Shown one piece after another: positions 48,811-57,410 of a stretch of 64,000 bases of DNA. The stretch's first letter is position 1. Every line of letters starts with the position of its first letter. The notes below the pieces were generated by a model that saw nothing but the letters and a program-made list of their open reading frames with translations, had not been told where the DNA came from and did not search any database. This DNA comes from Nocardiopsis flavescens. Lineage in GTDB: Bacteria > Actinomycetota > Actinomycetes > Streptosporangiales > Streptosporangiaceae. The translations under genes and the position numbers were made by a program. The stretch spans positions 1-64,000 of the forward strand of contig NZ_FQZK01000027.1 of the NCBI RefSeq assembly GCF_900141985.1. The letters run 5' to 3'.

Positions 48811-49004
48811 GGGGGTCCTCCTTGGCGTAGGGCGTACGTGCTCACCTGCGCGAACGCCTTCCTCAACTGCGGACGAGCATGACAGAGTGATCCAGGTAAC
48901 GTCAAGAATAAATAGTAATTAATTATTTTTTCGCCCTCGGTGGGGGCACACGAACGCCCCGCCCGGGGCGCGGCGGCGCCGGACGGGGCGGGGGAGGCGG
49001 GGGG
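48811..49004. promoter_or_regulatory. Promoter region of the galactose-type operon, with AT-rich tract
   Basis: Upstream of the binding protein on the minus strand, TTGACG (complement of 48900-48905) is a -35 candidate, with a weak -10 17 bases on. Bases ~48906-48931 are an extreme AT island (AATAAATAGTAATTAATTAT) in very GC-rich DNA, perhaps an UP element or the 3' end signal of the TspO gene. I saw no LacI-type operator. Confidence 0.45.
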
Positions 49005-49517
49005 TCAGGCCCCGCGGTTGAGCCACCACACGGCGGCGTTGAGCGCGGTGGCGAAGGCCACCCACGCCCAGTACGGGACCAGCAGCAGCGCGGCGGCCCG
49101 GGAGGTGCGGGAGAAGACCGCGACGGTGGCGGTGATCAGTGCCAGCAGCAGCACGATGTCCACCAGGGCGGTGCCGCGCATCCCGGCCGCGAAGAACAGC
49201 GGCGTCCACAGGGCGTTGAGCACCAGCTGGCCGGCGAAGAGCGCCAGGGCCGCGCCGCGCAGGCCCCCGCGCCGCCACACCAGCCAGCCCGACACCGCGA
49301 TGGCGGCGTACAGCACCGTCCACACGGGGCCGAACACCGCGGAGGGCGGGGCCCAGTCGGGCCGGGCCAGGCGCGCGTACTCGCCCGCGGTGTCGGGGCT
49401 GGCCGTCACCCCCAGCAGCGCGCTGCCGAAGGCCGCGGCCAGCAGCACCGCCAGTGCCGCGGCCTGTGCCGGGACCGACGGTCCCGTCCTCGTGTCCTGG
49501 TGTGCGCTGGCTCCCAT
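49005..49517 (-). CDS. tspO: TspO/MBR family protein
   Basis: A 170-residue protein with five membrane helices and the aromatic signature of the family: RPDWAPPSAVFGPVWTVLYAAIAVSGWLVWR, LVLNALWTPLFFAAG and PYWAWVAFATALNAAVWWLN. TspO proteins bind porphyrins and cholesterol-like ligands and are linked with stress. ATG 49517 follows GGAGGG. It stands alone. Confidence 0.94.
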   Translation of the reverse strand: MGASAHQDTRTGPSVPAQAAALAVLLAAAFGSALLGVTASPDTAGEYARLARPDWAPPSAVFGPVWTVLYAAIAVSGWLVWRRGGLRGAALALFAGQLVLNALWTPLFFAAGMRGTALVDIVLLLALITATVAVFSRTSRAAALLLVPYWAWVAFATALNAAVWWLNRGA

Positions 49518-49673
49518 GGTCGCCCTCCGTGCTCCGGCGCGTGCCGGTGACGGCGGGTCCCGTCACCGGAAGTCCTAACAGGAAAGTATCTTGGTTTCCG
49601 TGATAAATCCACGAGGCGCGGTACGCGCCCCCGCGCAAGGCCCCTACCCCGCCACCGCCACGGGGGTGCGCCG
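49518..49673. other. Divergent gap between tspO and hydrolase genes
   Basis: About 156 bases with a short AT-rich island (~49577-49607, AAAGTATCTTGGTTTCCGTG) likely to contain promoter elements for tspO. No clear dyad. Confidence 0.3.
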
Positions 49674-50444
49674 GTGAGCCCCCGGCGCGGGACCGCGCTG
49701 CGCCGGGCGCTCCTCGCCTGCGCGCTCGTCCTGGTCTTGGCGGCCGTCGCGGCCGGCGGGTTCGCCGCCTGGGGCCTGAACGCCTACCGGGCCGAGCCCG
49801 GCCCGCTGGGCGAGGCCCTCGCCCTGCCCGCGGTCGAGGTGGAGGTCGCCGACGACGCCGTCGTCCTGGCCCCCGCGGGCGGCGGCACCGGCACCGGCGT
49901 CGTCTTCTACCCCGGCGCCCGCGTGGAGGCCGAGGCCTACGCCGCCCCCTGGGCGCCGGTCGTCCGCGACACCGGGGTCACCGTGGTCATCCCCCGGATG
50001 CCGCTCAACTTCGCGGTCCTGGCCCCCGACCGCGCCGACCGGGCCATCGCCGACCACGGCGGCGGCGTGGACCGCTGGTACCTGGGCGGGCACTCCCTCG
50101 GCGGGGCCATGGCCGCCTCCCACGCCGGCGGCGACCCCGACCCCGCACCCGCCGGGCTGATCCTGTGGGGCTCCTACGCCACCGAGGGCGCCGGCCTGGC
50201 CGGCCGGGACGACCTGCGCGTGCTGTCGGTCTCCGGCGGCGAGGACGCCCTGTCCGACCCCGCCACGGTCGCCGCCAACCGCGGCCACCTGCCCCCGGAC
50301 GCCGAGTCGGTGGAGATCGAGGGGATGAACCACGCCCAGTTCGGCGCCTACGGCGAACAGTCCGGCGACGGGACGGCCGACATCGGCGACGCCGAGGCCC
50401 GCGCCGCCCTCGCCGCCGCCGTGACCGCGTTCCTGGACGGCTGA
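49674..50444 (+). CDS. Alpha/beta hydrolase with N-terminal membrane anchor
   Basis: A 256-residue protein: an N-terminal hydrophobic helix (LLACALVLVLAAVAAGGFAAWGL, residues ~13-35), then an alpha/beta hydrolase fold with nucleophile motif YLGGHSLGGAMAA, GLILWGSYA, GGEDALSDP (acid loop) and GMNHAQFG (His). It probably faces the outside of the membrane. GTG 49674 has only a weak ribosome site. Substrate unknown. Confidence 0.85.
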   Translation: MSPRRGTALRRALLACALVLVLAAVAAGGFAAWGLNAYRAEPGPLGEALALPAVEVEVADDAVVLAPAGGGTGTGVVFYPGARVEAEAYAAPWAPVVRDTGVTVVIPRMPLNFAVLAPDRADRAIADHGGGVDRWYLGGHSLGGAMAASHAGGDPDPAPAGLILWGSYATEGAGLAGRDDLRVLSVSGGEDALSDPATVAANRGHLPPDAESVEIEGMNHAQFGAYGEQSGDGTADIGDAEARAALAAAVTAFLDG

Positions 50445-50546
50445 ACCGGGCCGGATCGGCGCCCGCGCGGCCCGTCCCCTGGACTGCGGCGGCTCCCGCG
50501 CTAGCGTGGGCCCCGACGTGCGACAGCGGCAGGGGAAGGAGGGGGC

Positions 50547-51911
50547 ATGGTCTTCCGGTACACGAGTGTGGTGCCCGCACCACGGGACGAGGTGTTCGCC
50601 TGGCACGCCAGGCCCGGGGCGTTCGCCCGCCTGGCCCCGCCCTGGCAGCCGGTCCGCCTGGAGGCCGAGGCCGGCTCCCTGCGCGACGGCACGGCGGTGC
50701 TCGCCTTCCCCGGCGGGGTGCGCTGGACCGCCGCCCACCTGCCCGAGCGCTACGACCCGCCGCGCCGGTTCGCCGACCGGCTGGTGGGCCGCCCGCTGTC
50801 GGCGGTGCTGTCGTGGACGCACGCCCACGACTTCGAGGAGGCCCCGGGCGGCGGCACCCGCGTCGTCGACCGGCTCGCCACCTCCGTCCCCGAGGCCCTG
50901 CTGCGGCCCATGTTCGCCTACCGGCACGCCCAGCTCGCCGACGACCTGGCCGCCCTGGAGCGCTCCCGCGCCTGGTCGGAGCGGACCCTGACCGTGGCCG
51001 TCACCGGCGCGGGCGGGCTGGTGGGCCGCAACCTGTGCGCGCTGCTCACCACCTCCGGCCACGAGGTGGTCCGGCTGGTGCGGCGCGACCCGGGCGGCCC
51101 CGGAGAACGCCGCTGGGACCCCGCCGACCCGGCCCCCGACCTGCTCGACGGGGTCGACGCCGTCGTGCACCTGGCGGGGGAGCCCATCCTGGGCCGGTTC
51201 ACCCGGGCCCACAAGGACGAGCTGCGCGAGAGCCGGATCGGCCCCACCCGGGCCCTGGCGGAGCTGGCCGCGGCGCGCGCCGCCCACGGCGGCCCCGCCG
51301 TGTTCGCCACGGCCTCGGCGATCGGCCTCTACGGGCCCGAGCGCGGGGACGAGGTGCTCACCGAGGACAGCGCCCCGGGCGAGGGCTTCCTCGCCGACCT
51401 GGTCGCCGACTGGGAGGCGGCCTGCGCCCCGGCCGCCGCCGCGGGCGTGCGCTGCGTCCAGGTGCGCACCGGCATCGTGCAGACCCCGGCGGGCGGGGTG
51501 CTGGGGCTCCAGTACCCGCTGTTCGCCGCGGGGCTGGGCGGGCGCCTGGGCCACGGGGGGCAGTGGCTGTCGTGGATCGGCGCCGACGACCTGTCCGACA
51601 TCTACCTGCGCGCCCTCCTGGACGGCGACCTGGCCGGCCCGGTCAACGCCGTGGCCCCCTACCCGGTGCGCGGCACCGAGTACGCGCAGGCCCTGGCCCG
51701 CACCCTGCGCCGCCCGGCGGCGCTCCCGGTCCCCGGCTGGGCCCCCGCGGCCCTGCTCGGCCGGGAGGGCGCGGACGAGGTCGCGCTGGCCGACCAGCGC
51801 GTGGTCCCCGCCCGCCTGCTGGCGGCGGGCCACCGGTTCCGCCACCCCTACCTGGGCGGCGCGCTGGCCCACCTGCTCGGCCGCCCCGCCGCGGACTCAG
51901 ACCCGGCCTGA
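50547..51911 (+). CDS. TIGR01777 family SRPBCC-epimerase fusion protein
   Basis: A 454-residue two-domain protein. Residues ~1-145 are a START/SRPBCC-like lipid-binding domain (FRYTSVVPAPRDEVFAWHARPGAFARLAPPWQPVRL). Residues ~150-450 are an NAD-binding epimerase: VAVTGAGGLVGRNLCALLTTSGH, VVHLAGEPILGRFTRAHKDELRESRIGPTRAL and ATASAIGLYG, diagnostic for the TIGR01777/YfcH group; the DUF1731 C-terminal domain follows. ATG 50547 follows GGAAGGAGGG. The last 15 bases overlap the convergent anti-sigma gene. Confidence 0.92.
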   Translation: MVFRYTSVVPAPRDEVFAWHARPGAFARLAPPWQPVRLEAEAGSLRDGTAVLAFPGGVRWTAAHLPERYDPPRRFADRLVGRPLSAVLSWTHAHDFEEAPGGGTRVVDRLATSVPEALLRPMFAYRHAQLADDLAALERSRAWSERTLTVAVTGAGGLVGRNLCALLTTSGHEVVRLVRRDPGGPGERRWDPADPAPDLLDGVDAVVHLAGEPILGRFTRAHKDELRESRIGPTRALAELAAARAAHGGPAVFATASAIGLYGPERGDEVLTEDSAPGEGFLADLVADWEAACAPAAAAGVRCVQVRTGIVQTPAGGVLGLQYPLFAAGLGGRLGHGGQWLSWIGADDLSDIYLRALLDGDLAGPVNAVAPYPVRGTEYAQALARTLRRPAALPVPGWAPAALLGREGADEVALADQRVVPARLLAAGHRFRHPYLGGALAHLLGRPAADSDPA

Positions 51912-52628
51912 GGCCAGCGCCCCCTCCGTCCCGGCCAGGCCGATCTCGACCCCGTCGATCCGGTCCAGCGGCAGCGCCGTGGAGGCCCCCAGGCCGGAGG
52001 GGGCCCCGGACTCGCTCCACGACCACGTCGCCGCGGTCGAGCGGGCGCCCTCGTCGTCCACCAGGACCAGGGTGTACACGATGTCCTCGTCGCCGCCGCT
52101 CGCCGGGTAGTCGCAGGTCCAGTCGAACCGGGTCCCCCAGGCCGTGGGGGTGACCGTCACCGACGCCCACAGCTCGACCTCGCCCACCGGGCTCAGCTCC
52201 ACGGTCTGCGGGACCTGCGGGTCCGGCGCCTGCGCGACCGGGGCGGCGGGGGCGGCCGTGCCGCGCCCGGCCGCCCAGCCGCCGGCGCCGGCCGCCAGCA
52301 CCGCGCAGGCGGCGACCGCCGCCAGCAGCGCCCGGCCGCGGGCGCGCCGGCGCCGGGCCGCCGCGGCCACCGACGCCAGCGGCACGGCCCCCGGCCCGCT
52401 GGCCGCCTCGGCTCCGGCCGCCGCGTCCATGGCCAGGGCCTCCTGCGCGGGCACCGCGCCCAGCAGGCCGGGCATGCCGGCCAGCTCGGCGACGGCCCCC
52501 CGGCAGGGGCCGCACACCAGCAGGTGCCGCTCGAACTCGCGGCGCTCGCCCGGCTCCAGGGCGCCCAGGACGTACGCGCCGTCCCAGTCCCGGTACGGAT
52601 CGGCGCCGCCCTCCGCGGGGGAGGTCAT
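51897..52628 (-). CDS. Anti-sigma factor with zinc-finger (ZAS) domain
   Basis: A 243-residue membrane protein. The N-terminal cytoplasmic part has the zinc-binding H-x3-C-x2-C (HLLVCGPC) after GALEPGERREFER. A single membrane helix (ALLAAVAACAVLAAGAGGWAAG) spans ~residues 100-122 and a ~120 residue extracellular domain follows (VTVTPTAWGTRFDWTCDYPAS). It should sequester the sigma factor encoded just upstream; start and stop overlap as ATGA. Confidence 0.9.
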   Translation of the reverse strand: MTSPAEGGADPYRDWDGAYVLGALEPGERREFERHLLVCGPCRGAVAELAGMPGLLGAVPAQEALAMDAAAGAEAASGPGAVPLASVAAAARRRRARGRALLAAVAACAVLAAGAGGWAAGRGTAAPAAPVAQAPDPQVPQTVELSPVGEVELWASVTVTPTAWGTRFDWTCDYPASGGDEDIVYTLVLVDDEGARSTAATWSWSESGAPSGLGASTALPLDRIDGVEIGLAGTEGALASGRV

Positions 52629-53155
52629 GGTGAGACTCCTTTCTCCTGGAGGGCCAGGCGCATGGCGCGCAGGGCGTAGTGCAGGCGGGACTTGACGGTC
52701 CCGGACGGGATGTCCAGCTCGGCGGCCAGCTCCTGTGCCGAGCGGCCGCGGTAGTAGGCGCCCACGACCACGGCGCGGTGCTCCGCGGACAGCGAGGACA
52801 GGGCGTCGGCCACCAGCCACGCGTCCAGCACCGCCTGGCTGCGGTCGGCCTGCGGGTGCTCGGGCGGCCGGTCGGTGGGCAGCTCCCGGGAGCGCCGGGC
52901 GCTGCGCATCTCGTCCACGACCAGGTTGCGCGCCACCGTGTACAGCCAGGCGCGCACCGCGTCCTCCTCCCGCGCCATCACCTCGGGCCGCCGCCAGGCG
53001 CGCAGCAGCGTCTCCTGCACCACGTCCTGGGTGAGCGGGCCGTCGCCGGTCAGCCGCAGGACGTACCGGTGGAGCCTGCCCGCGTGCGCCGCGTGCAGCG
53101 CCGTCAGCAGGTCCTGTGACGGCCCGGCCGTCCCGCCGGGCGGCCGCTCCGTCAC
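52625..53155 (-). CDS. ECF sigma factor
   Basis: A 176-residue ECF sigma-70 factor: region 2 (AAHAGRLHRYVLRLTGDGPLTQDVVQETLLRAWRRPEV ... VRAWLYTVARNLVVDEMRSARR) and region 4 (LSSLSAEHRAVVVGAYYRGRSAQELAAELDIPSGTVKSRLHYALRAMRLAL). GTG 53155 overlaps the YceI stop and its stop overlaps the anti-sigma start. The SigK/SigL-like groups pair with ZAS anti-sigma factors of this kind. Confidence 0.92.
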   Translation of the reverse strand: MTERPPGGTAGPSQDLLTALHAAHAGRLHRYVLRLTGDGPLTQDVVQETLLRAWRRPEVMAREEDAVRAWLYTVARNLVVDEMRSARRSRELPTDRPPEHPQADRSQAVLDAWLVADALSSLSAEHRAVVVGAYYRGRSAQELAAELDIPSGTVKSRLHYALRAMRLALQEKGVSP

Positions 53156-53832
53156 GGATTCCGGACGAGGTCGAGCAGGAACTCGACCTCCCCGTCCTCC
53201 TCCACGGACACGAAGCCCAGGTCGGGGGCCTGGACGCCGAAGTCGGCGAAGGTGACCGGCACGCTGCCCGCCACCCGCGCGCCGTCGTCGGTCAGGCCGA
53301 CCTGCGCGTCCAGGGTGACCGGCCGGGTGACCCCGTGGACGGTCAGCTCCCCGGCCAGCTCCACCGACTCGGTGCCGGGCTCCACGGCCACCGGTTCGGT
53401 CAGGGTGAACGTGGAGGTGGGGAACTCCGCGGTGTTCAGGGCGGTCTCGCGGAAGTAGTCGTCGCGGGCCCCGTTGTCGGTGGCCACCGTGGTCATGTCC
53501 ACGGTGATCTCGGCGGCGGTGACCGCCCCGTCCGCCACCGACAGGGTGCCGTCCACGTCGGGGGTGCGGCCGGTGACCGTGACGTCCTCGCCCTGGAGAA
53601 CCTCGTCCAGCCGGTACCCGGCGTAGGACTCGCCCCGCGCCACCGTCCAGTCGCCCTCGAACTCCGCCGGGTCGGTCGCCCCGCCCACCCCGGGGGAGTC
53701 GACCGCGGGCGCCTCCTGGGCGCTGTCCGCGTTCATGTCGGCGTACAGGCCGGGGCCGAACACCAGGGCCGCCCCGCCCAGCACCACGACCGCGGCTCCC
53801 GCTCCGACGGCGATCTTCGTTCCGGTACGCAT
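53152..53832 (-). CDS. YceI family lipid-binding-like protein, membrane anchored
   Basis: A 226-residue protein with an N-terminal hydrophobic segment (IAVGAGAAVVVLGGAALVFG) and a YceI beta-barrel domain: WTVARGESYAGYRLDEVL, ITVDMTTVATDNGARDDYFRETALNTAEFPTSTFTLT, and GELTVHGVTRPVTLDAQV. YceI proteins bind isoprenoid lipids. It leads the sigma/anti-sigma operon with GTGA coupling, so it may be both a target and a sensor input of the sigma factor. Confidence 0.92.
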   Translation of the reverse strand: MRTGTKIAVGAGAAVVVLGGAALVFGPGLYADMNADSAQEAPAVDSPGVGGATDPAEFEGDWTVARGESYAGYRLDEVLQGEDVTVTGRTPDVDGTLSVADGAVTAAEITVDMTTVATDNGARDDYFRETALNTAEFPTSTFTLTEPVAVEPGTESVELAGELTVHGVTRPVTLDAQVGLTDDGARVAGSVPVTFADFGVQAPDLGFVSVEEDGEVEFLLDLVRNP

Positions 53833-53948
53833 GGTCCCCCTCGGGTCCGTGGATCACCGGCCGTCCGCACCCGGTGCGTCCGGCCCCTCACAGGGGGAAA
53901 CGGGACAGGGGGCCGGAGGGTTCAACGAAAGAAGGGGTGATCGGCGCC

Positions 53949-54158
53949 TCACTCGCCCGGCTCCCACCGCAGCAGGTCGCCGGGCTGGCAGTCCAGGGCC
54001 GCGCAGAGGGCCTCCAGGGTGGTGAAGCGCACCGCCTTGGCCCGGCCGTTCTTGAGGACGGCGAGGTTGGCGGGGGTGATGCCGACCCGCTCGGCCAGCT
54101 CGCCCACGGACATCCTGCGCCGGGCCAGCACCACGTCGATGTCGACGACGATCGCCAT
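53949..54158 (-). CDS. Small XRE/YozG-type transcriptional regulator
   Basis: A 69-residue protein that is little more than a Cro/C1-type helix-turn-helix: IDVVLARRRMSVGELAERVGITPANLAVLKNGRAKAVRFTTLEALCAALDCQPGDLLRWEP. This matches the YozG group usually encoded next to DUF2975 membrane proteins. ATG 54158 has GAAGAGGG upstream; a longer frame to 54206 lacks one. No DUF2975 gene is adjacent, but the operator type at 54206-54233 recurs before the DUF2975 gene at 6095. Confidence 0.88.
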   Translation of the reverse strand: MAIVVDIDVVLARRRMSVGELAERVGITPANLAVLKNGRAKAVRFTTLEALCAALDCQPGDLLRWEPGE

Positions 54159-54205
54159 CAGACGCCCTCTTCCGGTTCCCTCACACGCACCCCTTCCATC
54201 GAACA

Positions 54206-54233
54206 ACGATAGTAATCTATCGAAATTCGATAG
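54206..54233. promoter_or_regulatory. Three-half-site operator upstream of the XRE gene
   Basis: ACGATAG (54206-54212), four bases, CTATCGA (54217-54223), three bases, TCGATAG (54227-54233). Same half-sites and spacings as 6067-6094. It lies in an AT-rich island ~50 bases upstream of the XRE start, consistent with autoregulation. Confidence 0.75.
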
Positions 54234-54260
54234 AAATCACAAGGAGGTGCGCCGCCGGGG

Positions 54261-55787
54261 TCAGCCCGCGCCGCCGTCCGCGAGCAGGAGGTCCGCCGCC
54301 CGCTCACCGATCATGAACACCGTCCCGGCCGGGTTGGCCGCCGGGGGGAACGGCATCACCGACGCGTCCGCGACCCGCAACCCGGCCACGCCCCGCACCC
54401 GCAGCCGCGGGTCCACCACCGCCAGCGCGTCCGTCCCCATCCGGGCCGTCCCCACCTGGTGGTGCCCGGTGTCGGCCGCCGCCCGCACGTACTCCCGCGG
54501 GTCCGCGTCCCCGGGGTGCACCTCGGCCGCCACGTGCGCGGCCATCTCCGGGCGGCGCACCAGCTCCCGCAGCATCGCCACCTCCTCCGCCAGCGCCCGC
54601 ACGTCCCGCGGGTCGGACAGCAGGCCGAGGTCGACCAGCGGCGGGTCCGCCGGATCGGCCGAGCGCAGCCGCACCGTGCCCGTGCTGTACGGGTGCAGCA
54701 CCACCGCCACCGTCGTGAACCCCGCCTCCGGCAGCCCCTCCCGGAGCGTGGAGTAGACGTAGGGGATGACCATGGTCTGCCGGTCCGGGAGGACCATCCC
54801 GTCCCCCGGCCCGTCGTGCAGCAGCTGCGCCTGGACCCCGATGCCCTGCGGCCCGGCGGCCGGCGCGGTCCGCTCCCACACCACCGGCACCACCGCGTGG
54901 TCGCGCAGGTTCTCGCCCACCCCCGGCAGGTCCACGGCGGTCGCCAGCCCGTGCCCGCGCAGGTGCGCGGCGGGGCCCACCCCCGACAGGAGCAGGATCT
55001 GCGGGGTCCCGAACACGCCGGCGGCCAGCACCACCTCGCGCCCGGCCCGCACCCGCCGGACCTCGCCGTCCCGGCCCCGGTACTCCACCCCCGACGCCCG
55101 GCCGTCCTCGATCAGGACCCGGGTGACGCGGGCCTCGGTGACCACGGTGAGCAGCGGCGACCCCAGCACCGGCACCACGTACGCCCGCCAGGCGGTCACC
55201 CGGCGCCCGTCCACCATCGTCGCCTGCGTGAAGCCCGCCCCGCGGCCGTCCTCCCCGTCGTTGGGGTCGTCCCGGACCGGGTGCCCCGCGCCCCCGGCCG
55301 CCCGCACGAACGCGGCGGCCACGGGGTCGGGGTCGGCGTTGCGCCGCACCGGCAGCGGGCCGTCCGCGCCCCGCCCGGGGCCGGGTCGCGGGCCGAACGC
55401 CTCCAGCCGCCGGAAGTACGGCTCCACGTCCGCCCACCCCCAGCCGTCCGCGCCGGCCTGCGCCCAGGCCTCGAAGTCGGCGGCGGCGCCCCGCGCGTAC
55501 ACCATCCCGTTGAGGATGCTCGTGCCGCCCAGCGCCCGCCCCCGCGGCATGTACAGCACCCGGCCGCCGGCGTCCCCCTGGGGCTCGGTGAGCAGGCCCC
55601 CGTCCACCTCCGTGCCGAACAGGGCGAACGCGGCGAGCGGGTCCTCGATCTCGGGCCGGGCGTCCGTGGGGCCGGCCTCCAGGACCGTCACCCGGTGGCC
55701 CGCGTCGATCAGCCTGCGCACCACGGCGGACCCGCCGGGGCCGGTGCCGACCACGATGTAGTCGGTGCCGCTGCTCTCCTGCTCCAT
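54261..55787 (-). CDS. GMC family oxidoreductase (choline dehydrogenase-like)
   Basis: A 508-residue FAD enzyme: YIVVGTGPGGSAVVRRLIDAGHRVTVLEAG (ADP-binding), MPRGRALGGTSILNGMVYARGAAADFEAWA (GMC signature 1), AAGVFGTPQILLLSGVGPA (signature 2) and C-terminal HHQVGTARMG with NPAGTVFMIGERAADLLL (catalytic His and Asn). It oxidises an alcohol such as choline or a sugar alcohol; no betaine-aldehyde dehydrogenase is beside it. ATG 55787. Confidence 0.92.
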   Translation of the reverse strand: MEQESSGTDYIVVGTGPGGSAVVRRLIDAGHRVTVLEAGPTDARPEIEDPLAAFALFGTEVDGGLLTEPQGDAGGRVLYMPRGRALGGTSILNGMVYARGAAADFEAWAQAGADGWGWADVEPYFRRLEAFGPRPGPGRGADGPLPVRRNADPDPVAAAFVRAAGGAGHPVRDDPNDGEDGRGAGFTQATMVDGRRVTAWRAYVVPVLGSPLLTVVTEARVTRVLIEDGRASGVEYRGRDGEVRRVRAGREVVLAAGVFGTPQILLLSGVGPAAHLRGHGLATAVDLPGVGENLRDHAVVPVVWERTAPAAGPQGIGVQAQLLHDGPGDGMVLPDRQTMVIPYVYSTLREGLPEAGFTTVAVVLHPYSTGTVRLRSADPADPPLVDLGLLSDPRDVRALAEEVAMLRELVRRPEMAAHVAAEVHPGDADPREYVRAAADTGHHQVGTARMGTDALAVVDPRLRVRGVAGLRVADASVMPFPPAANPAGTVFMIGERAADLLLADGGAG

Positions 55788-55890
55788 GGCCGCCTTCCCC
55801 CGGGTGGTCGGACGCCGCAGAGGACTCGTGCGGCCCACGGAATGTACCCGCTCCCCGGCGCCGGACACCGCCGTGGGGTAACGTGCCGCC

Positions 55891-56526
55891 ATGGTGCCCC
55901 CGGAGAACCTCCTCGCCTTCGTCCCCGCCGCCCTCCTGCTCATCCTCGTGCCCGGCCCCAGCGTGCTCTTCGTGGTCGGCCGCTCCCTCTCCCTGGGCCG
56001 GCGCGGCGGCCTGCTCAGCGTCCTGGGCAACTCCCTGGGGATCCTCCCCCTCGTCGTCGCGGTCGCCTGCGGGGTGGGCGCGGTCGTGGCCGCCTCCACC
56101 GCGGCGTTCACCGTCCTCAAGCTCGCGGGCGCCGCCTACCTGGTGTGGCTCGGCGTCTCGGCGATCCGCCACCGCCACCGCGCCGCCTCCCCGCTGACCG
56201 CCGACGCCGCGGCCCCGCCGCTGCGCATCCTGGCCCAGGGCTTCACCGTGGGGGTCACCAACCCCAAGACCCTGGTGTTCTTCGTCGCCGTCCTCCCGCA
56301 GTTCGCCGACCCCGCCGCGGGGTCCGTGCCCGCGCAGATCCTCCTGCTCGGCACGGTGTTCACCGCCCTGGGCCTGGCCTGCGACGCCCTGTGGGCGCTC
56401 GGCGCGGGCCGGGCCCGCCGGTGGTTCGCCGGCTCCCCGCGCCGCCTGGCCGACCTGTCCGCGGGCGGGGGAGTGGCGATGATCGGGCTGGGCGGCGTGG
56501 TGGCCCTCTCCGGCCGCAACCCCTGA
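55891..56526 (+). CDS. LysE/RhtB family exporter
   Basis: A 211-residue membrane protein with six helices; ENLLAFVPAALLLILVPGPSVLFVVGRSLSLGRRGGLLSVLGNSLG and LAQGFTVGVTNPKTLVFFVAVLPQF are the family signatures. Members export amino acids or homoserine lactones. No ribosome site precedes ATG 55891 while TAACGT lies ten bases upstream, so a leaderless mRNA is possible. Divergent from the GMC gene. Confidence 0.92.
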   Translation: MVPPENLLAFVPAALLLILVPGPSVLFVVGRSLSLGRRGGLLSVLGNSLGILPLVVAVACGVGAVVAASTAAFTVLKLAGAAYLVWLGVSAIRHRHRAASPLTADAAAPPLRILAQGFTVGVTNPKTLVFFVAVLPQFADPAAGSVPAQILLLGTVFTALGLACDALWALGAGRARRWFAGSPRRLADLSAGGGVAMIGLGGVVALSGRNP

Positions 56527-56541
56527 GGGCGCGGCCGGGAC

Positions 56542-56566
56542 GGGCGGGGCGCGGTCCGCCCCGCCC
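56542..56566. terminator. Bidirectional terminator hairpin
   Basis: GGGCGGGGCG, five-base loop, CGCCCCGCCC, in the 54 base gap between convergent genes. Confidence 0.6.
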
Positions 56567-56580
56567 GCCCCGGGGGCCGG

Positions 56581-57051
56581 TCAGCCGAACATGCCGGGCC
56601 GGTAGCCGCCCGCGGGCTGGCGGGTGATGACGTTCAGCCGGTTGAAGGCGTTGATGACGGAGATCGCCCCCACCAGCGCCGCCAGCGCGTCCTCGTCGAA
56701 GTGCTTCGCCGCCTCGTCCCACACCGCGTCGGGCACGCCCGCCCCGTCCGCGGTGCGGGTGCCGTGCTCGGCCAGGTCCAGCGCGGCCCGCTCGGCGTCG
56801 GTGAACACCGTGGCCTCCCGCCAGACGGCGACCAGGTGCAGCCGGGTCGCGGTCTCGCCCGCGCGCTCGGCCTCCTTGGTGTGCATGTCGACGCAGAACC
56901 CGCAGCCGTTGATCTGGCTCGCGCGCACCTCCACCAGCTCCCGGACGGTGGGCGACAGGGGGGAGTCCCCGAGGGACCGCCCGGCGGCGATCAGGTGCTT
57001 GAGGAATCCGGTGGCGACGGGGTTGGCGAAGGTGTCCAGACGGGCTTCCAT
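56581..57051 (-). CDS. AhpD/carboxymuconolactone decarboxylase family protein
   Basis: A 156-residue protein with the AhpD-type redox motif and proton-relay His: ELVEVRASQINGCGFCVDMHTKEAERAGE (CxxC then His four residues on). The whole of LVAVWREATVFTDAERAALDLAE and FNRLNVITR fits alkylhydroperoxidase-like CMD proteins. ATG 57051 follows AAAGGAG. A sharp inverted repeat 20 bases upstream of the start suggests repressor control, probably redox-linked. Confidence 0.92.
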   Translation of the reverse strand: MEARLDTFANPVATGFLKHLIAAGRSLGDSPLSPTVRELVEVRASQINGCGFCVDMHTKEAERAGETATRLHLVAVWREATVFTDAERAALDLAEHGTRTADGAGVPDAVWDEAAKHFDEDALAALVGAISVINAFNRLNVITRQPAGGYRPGMFG

Positions 57052-57070
57052 GGATGTGCTCCTTTTCGTG

Positions 57071-57091
57071 GTCCTGTCCTACAGACAGGAC
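57071..57091. promoter_or_regulatory. Inverted repeat upstream of the AhpD-like gene
   Basis: GTCCTGTC (57071-57078), CTACA, GACAGGAC (57084-57091): perfect eight-base arms resembling TetR-type operators. No regulator gene is adjacent. Confidence 0.65.
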
Positions 57092-57135
57092 AGGGGTGCC
57101 ATTCGTGACACCCGGCGCCTTCGTGCCGTGCGACC

Positions 57136-57410
57136 GGGGTTGTCCGCCCGCCTGGAGCGCTCGGCCGTAGCCGGAGGGTGTCGCTGCCACGCCGGGTCGT
57201 AGGGGGTGGGGCCGCGGGTGTCTGTCCGGCTCAGCCACGGGGGGTTGTTCACCCGCTTTAACGCCGTGGGGGGTGGAGCGTGCGCTGTCTCTGGGTCCCG
57301 GGCACAGTCGGTGAGCATGGATCGACACCCCGGCTCCAGGGGGTTGACGAGGGCGTACTTTCCCTCCGCAGAGCCGTGGGGGTGAGGGCCGCGGGTACCT
57401 GCTCGCTGCG
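57136..57410 (+). repeat. Repeat mosaic B: unit U and module V
   Basis: Unit U (GGTTGTCCGCCCGCCTGGAG onward) occupies ~57136-57225. Module V lies at ~57255-57400 and is the inverted counterpart of 1790-1935. No gene is supportable between 57092 and 58236. Confidence 0.7.

Noticed and set aside
48906..48931. Replication-origin-like AT island
   Set aside because: It is only ~26 bases, without DnaA boxes or iterons; a promoter or 3' end element is more likely.
53949..54206. Longer XRE protein starting at 54206
   Set aside because: The extra 16 codons cover the operator/promoter island and lack a ribosome site; ATG 54158 has GAAGAGGG.
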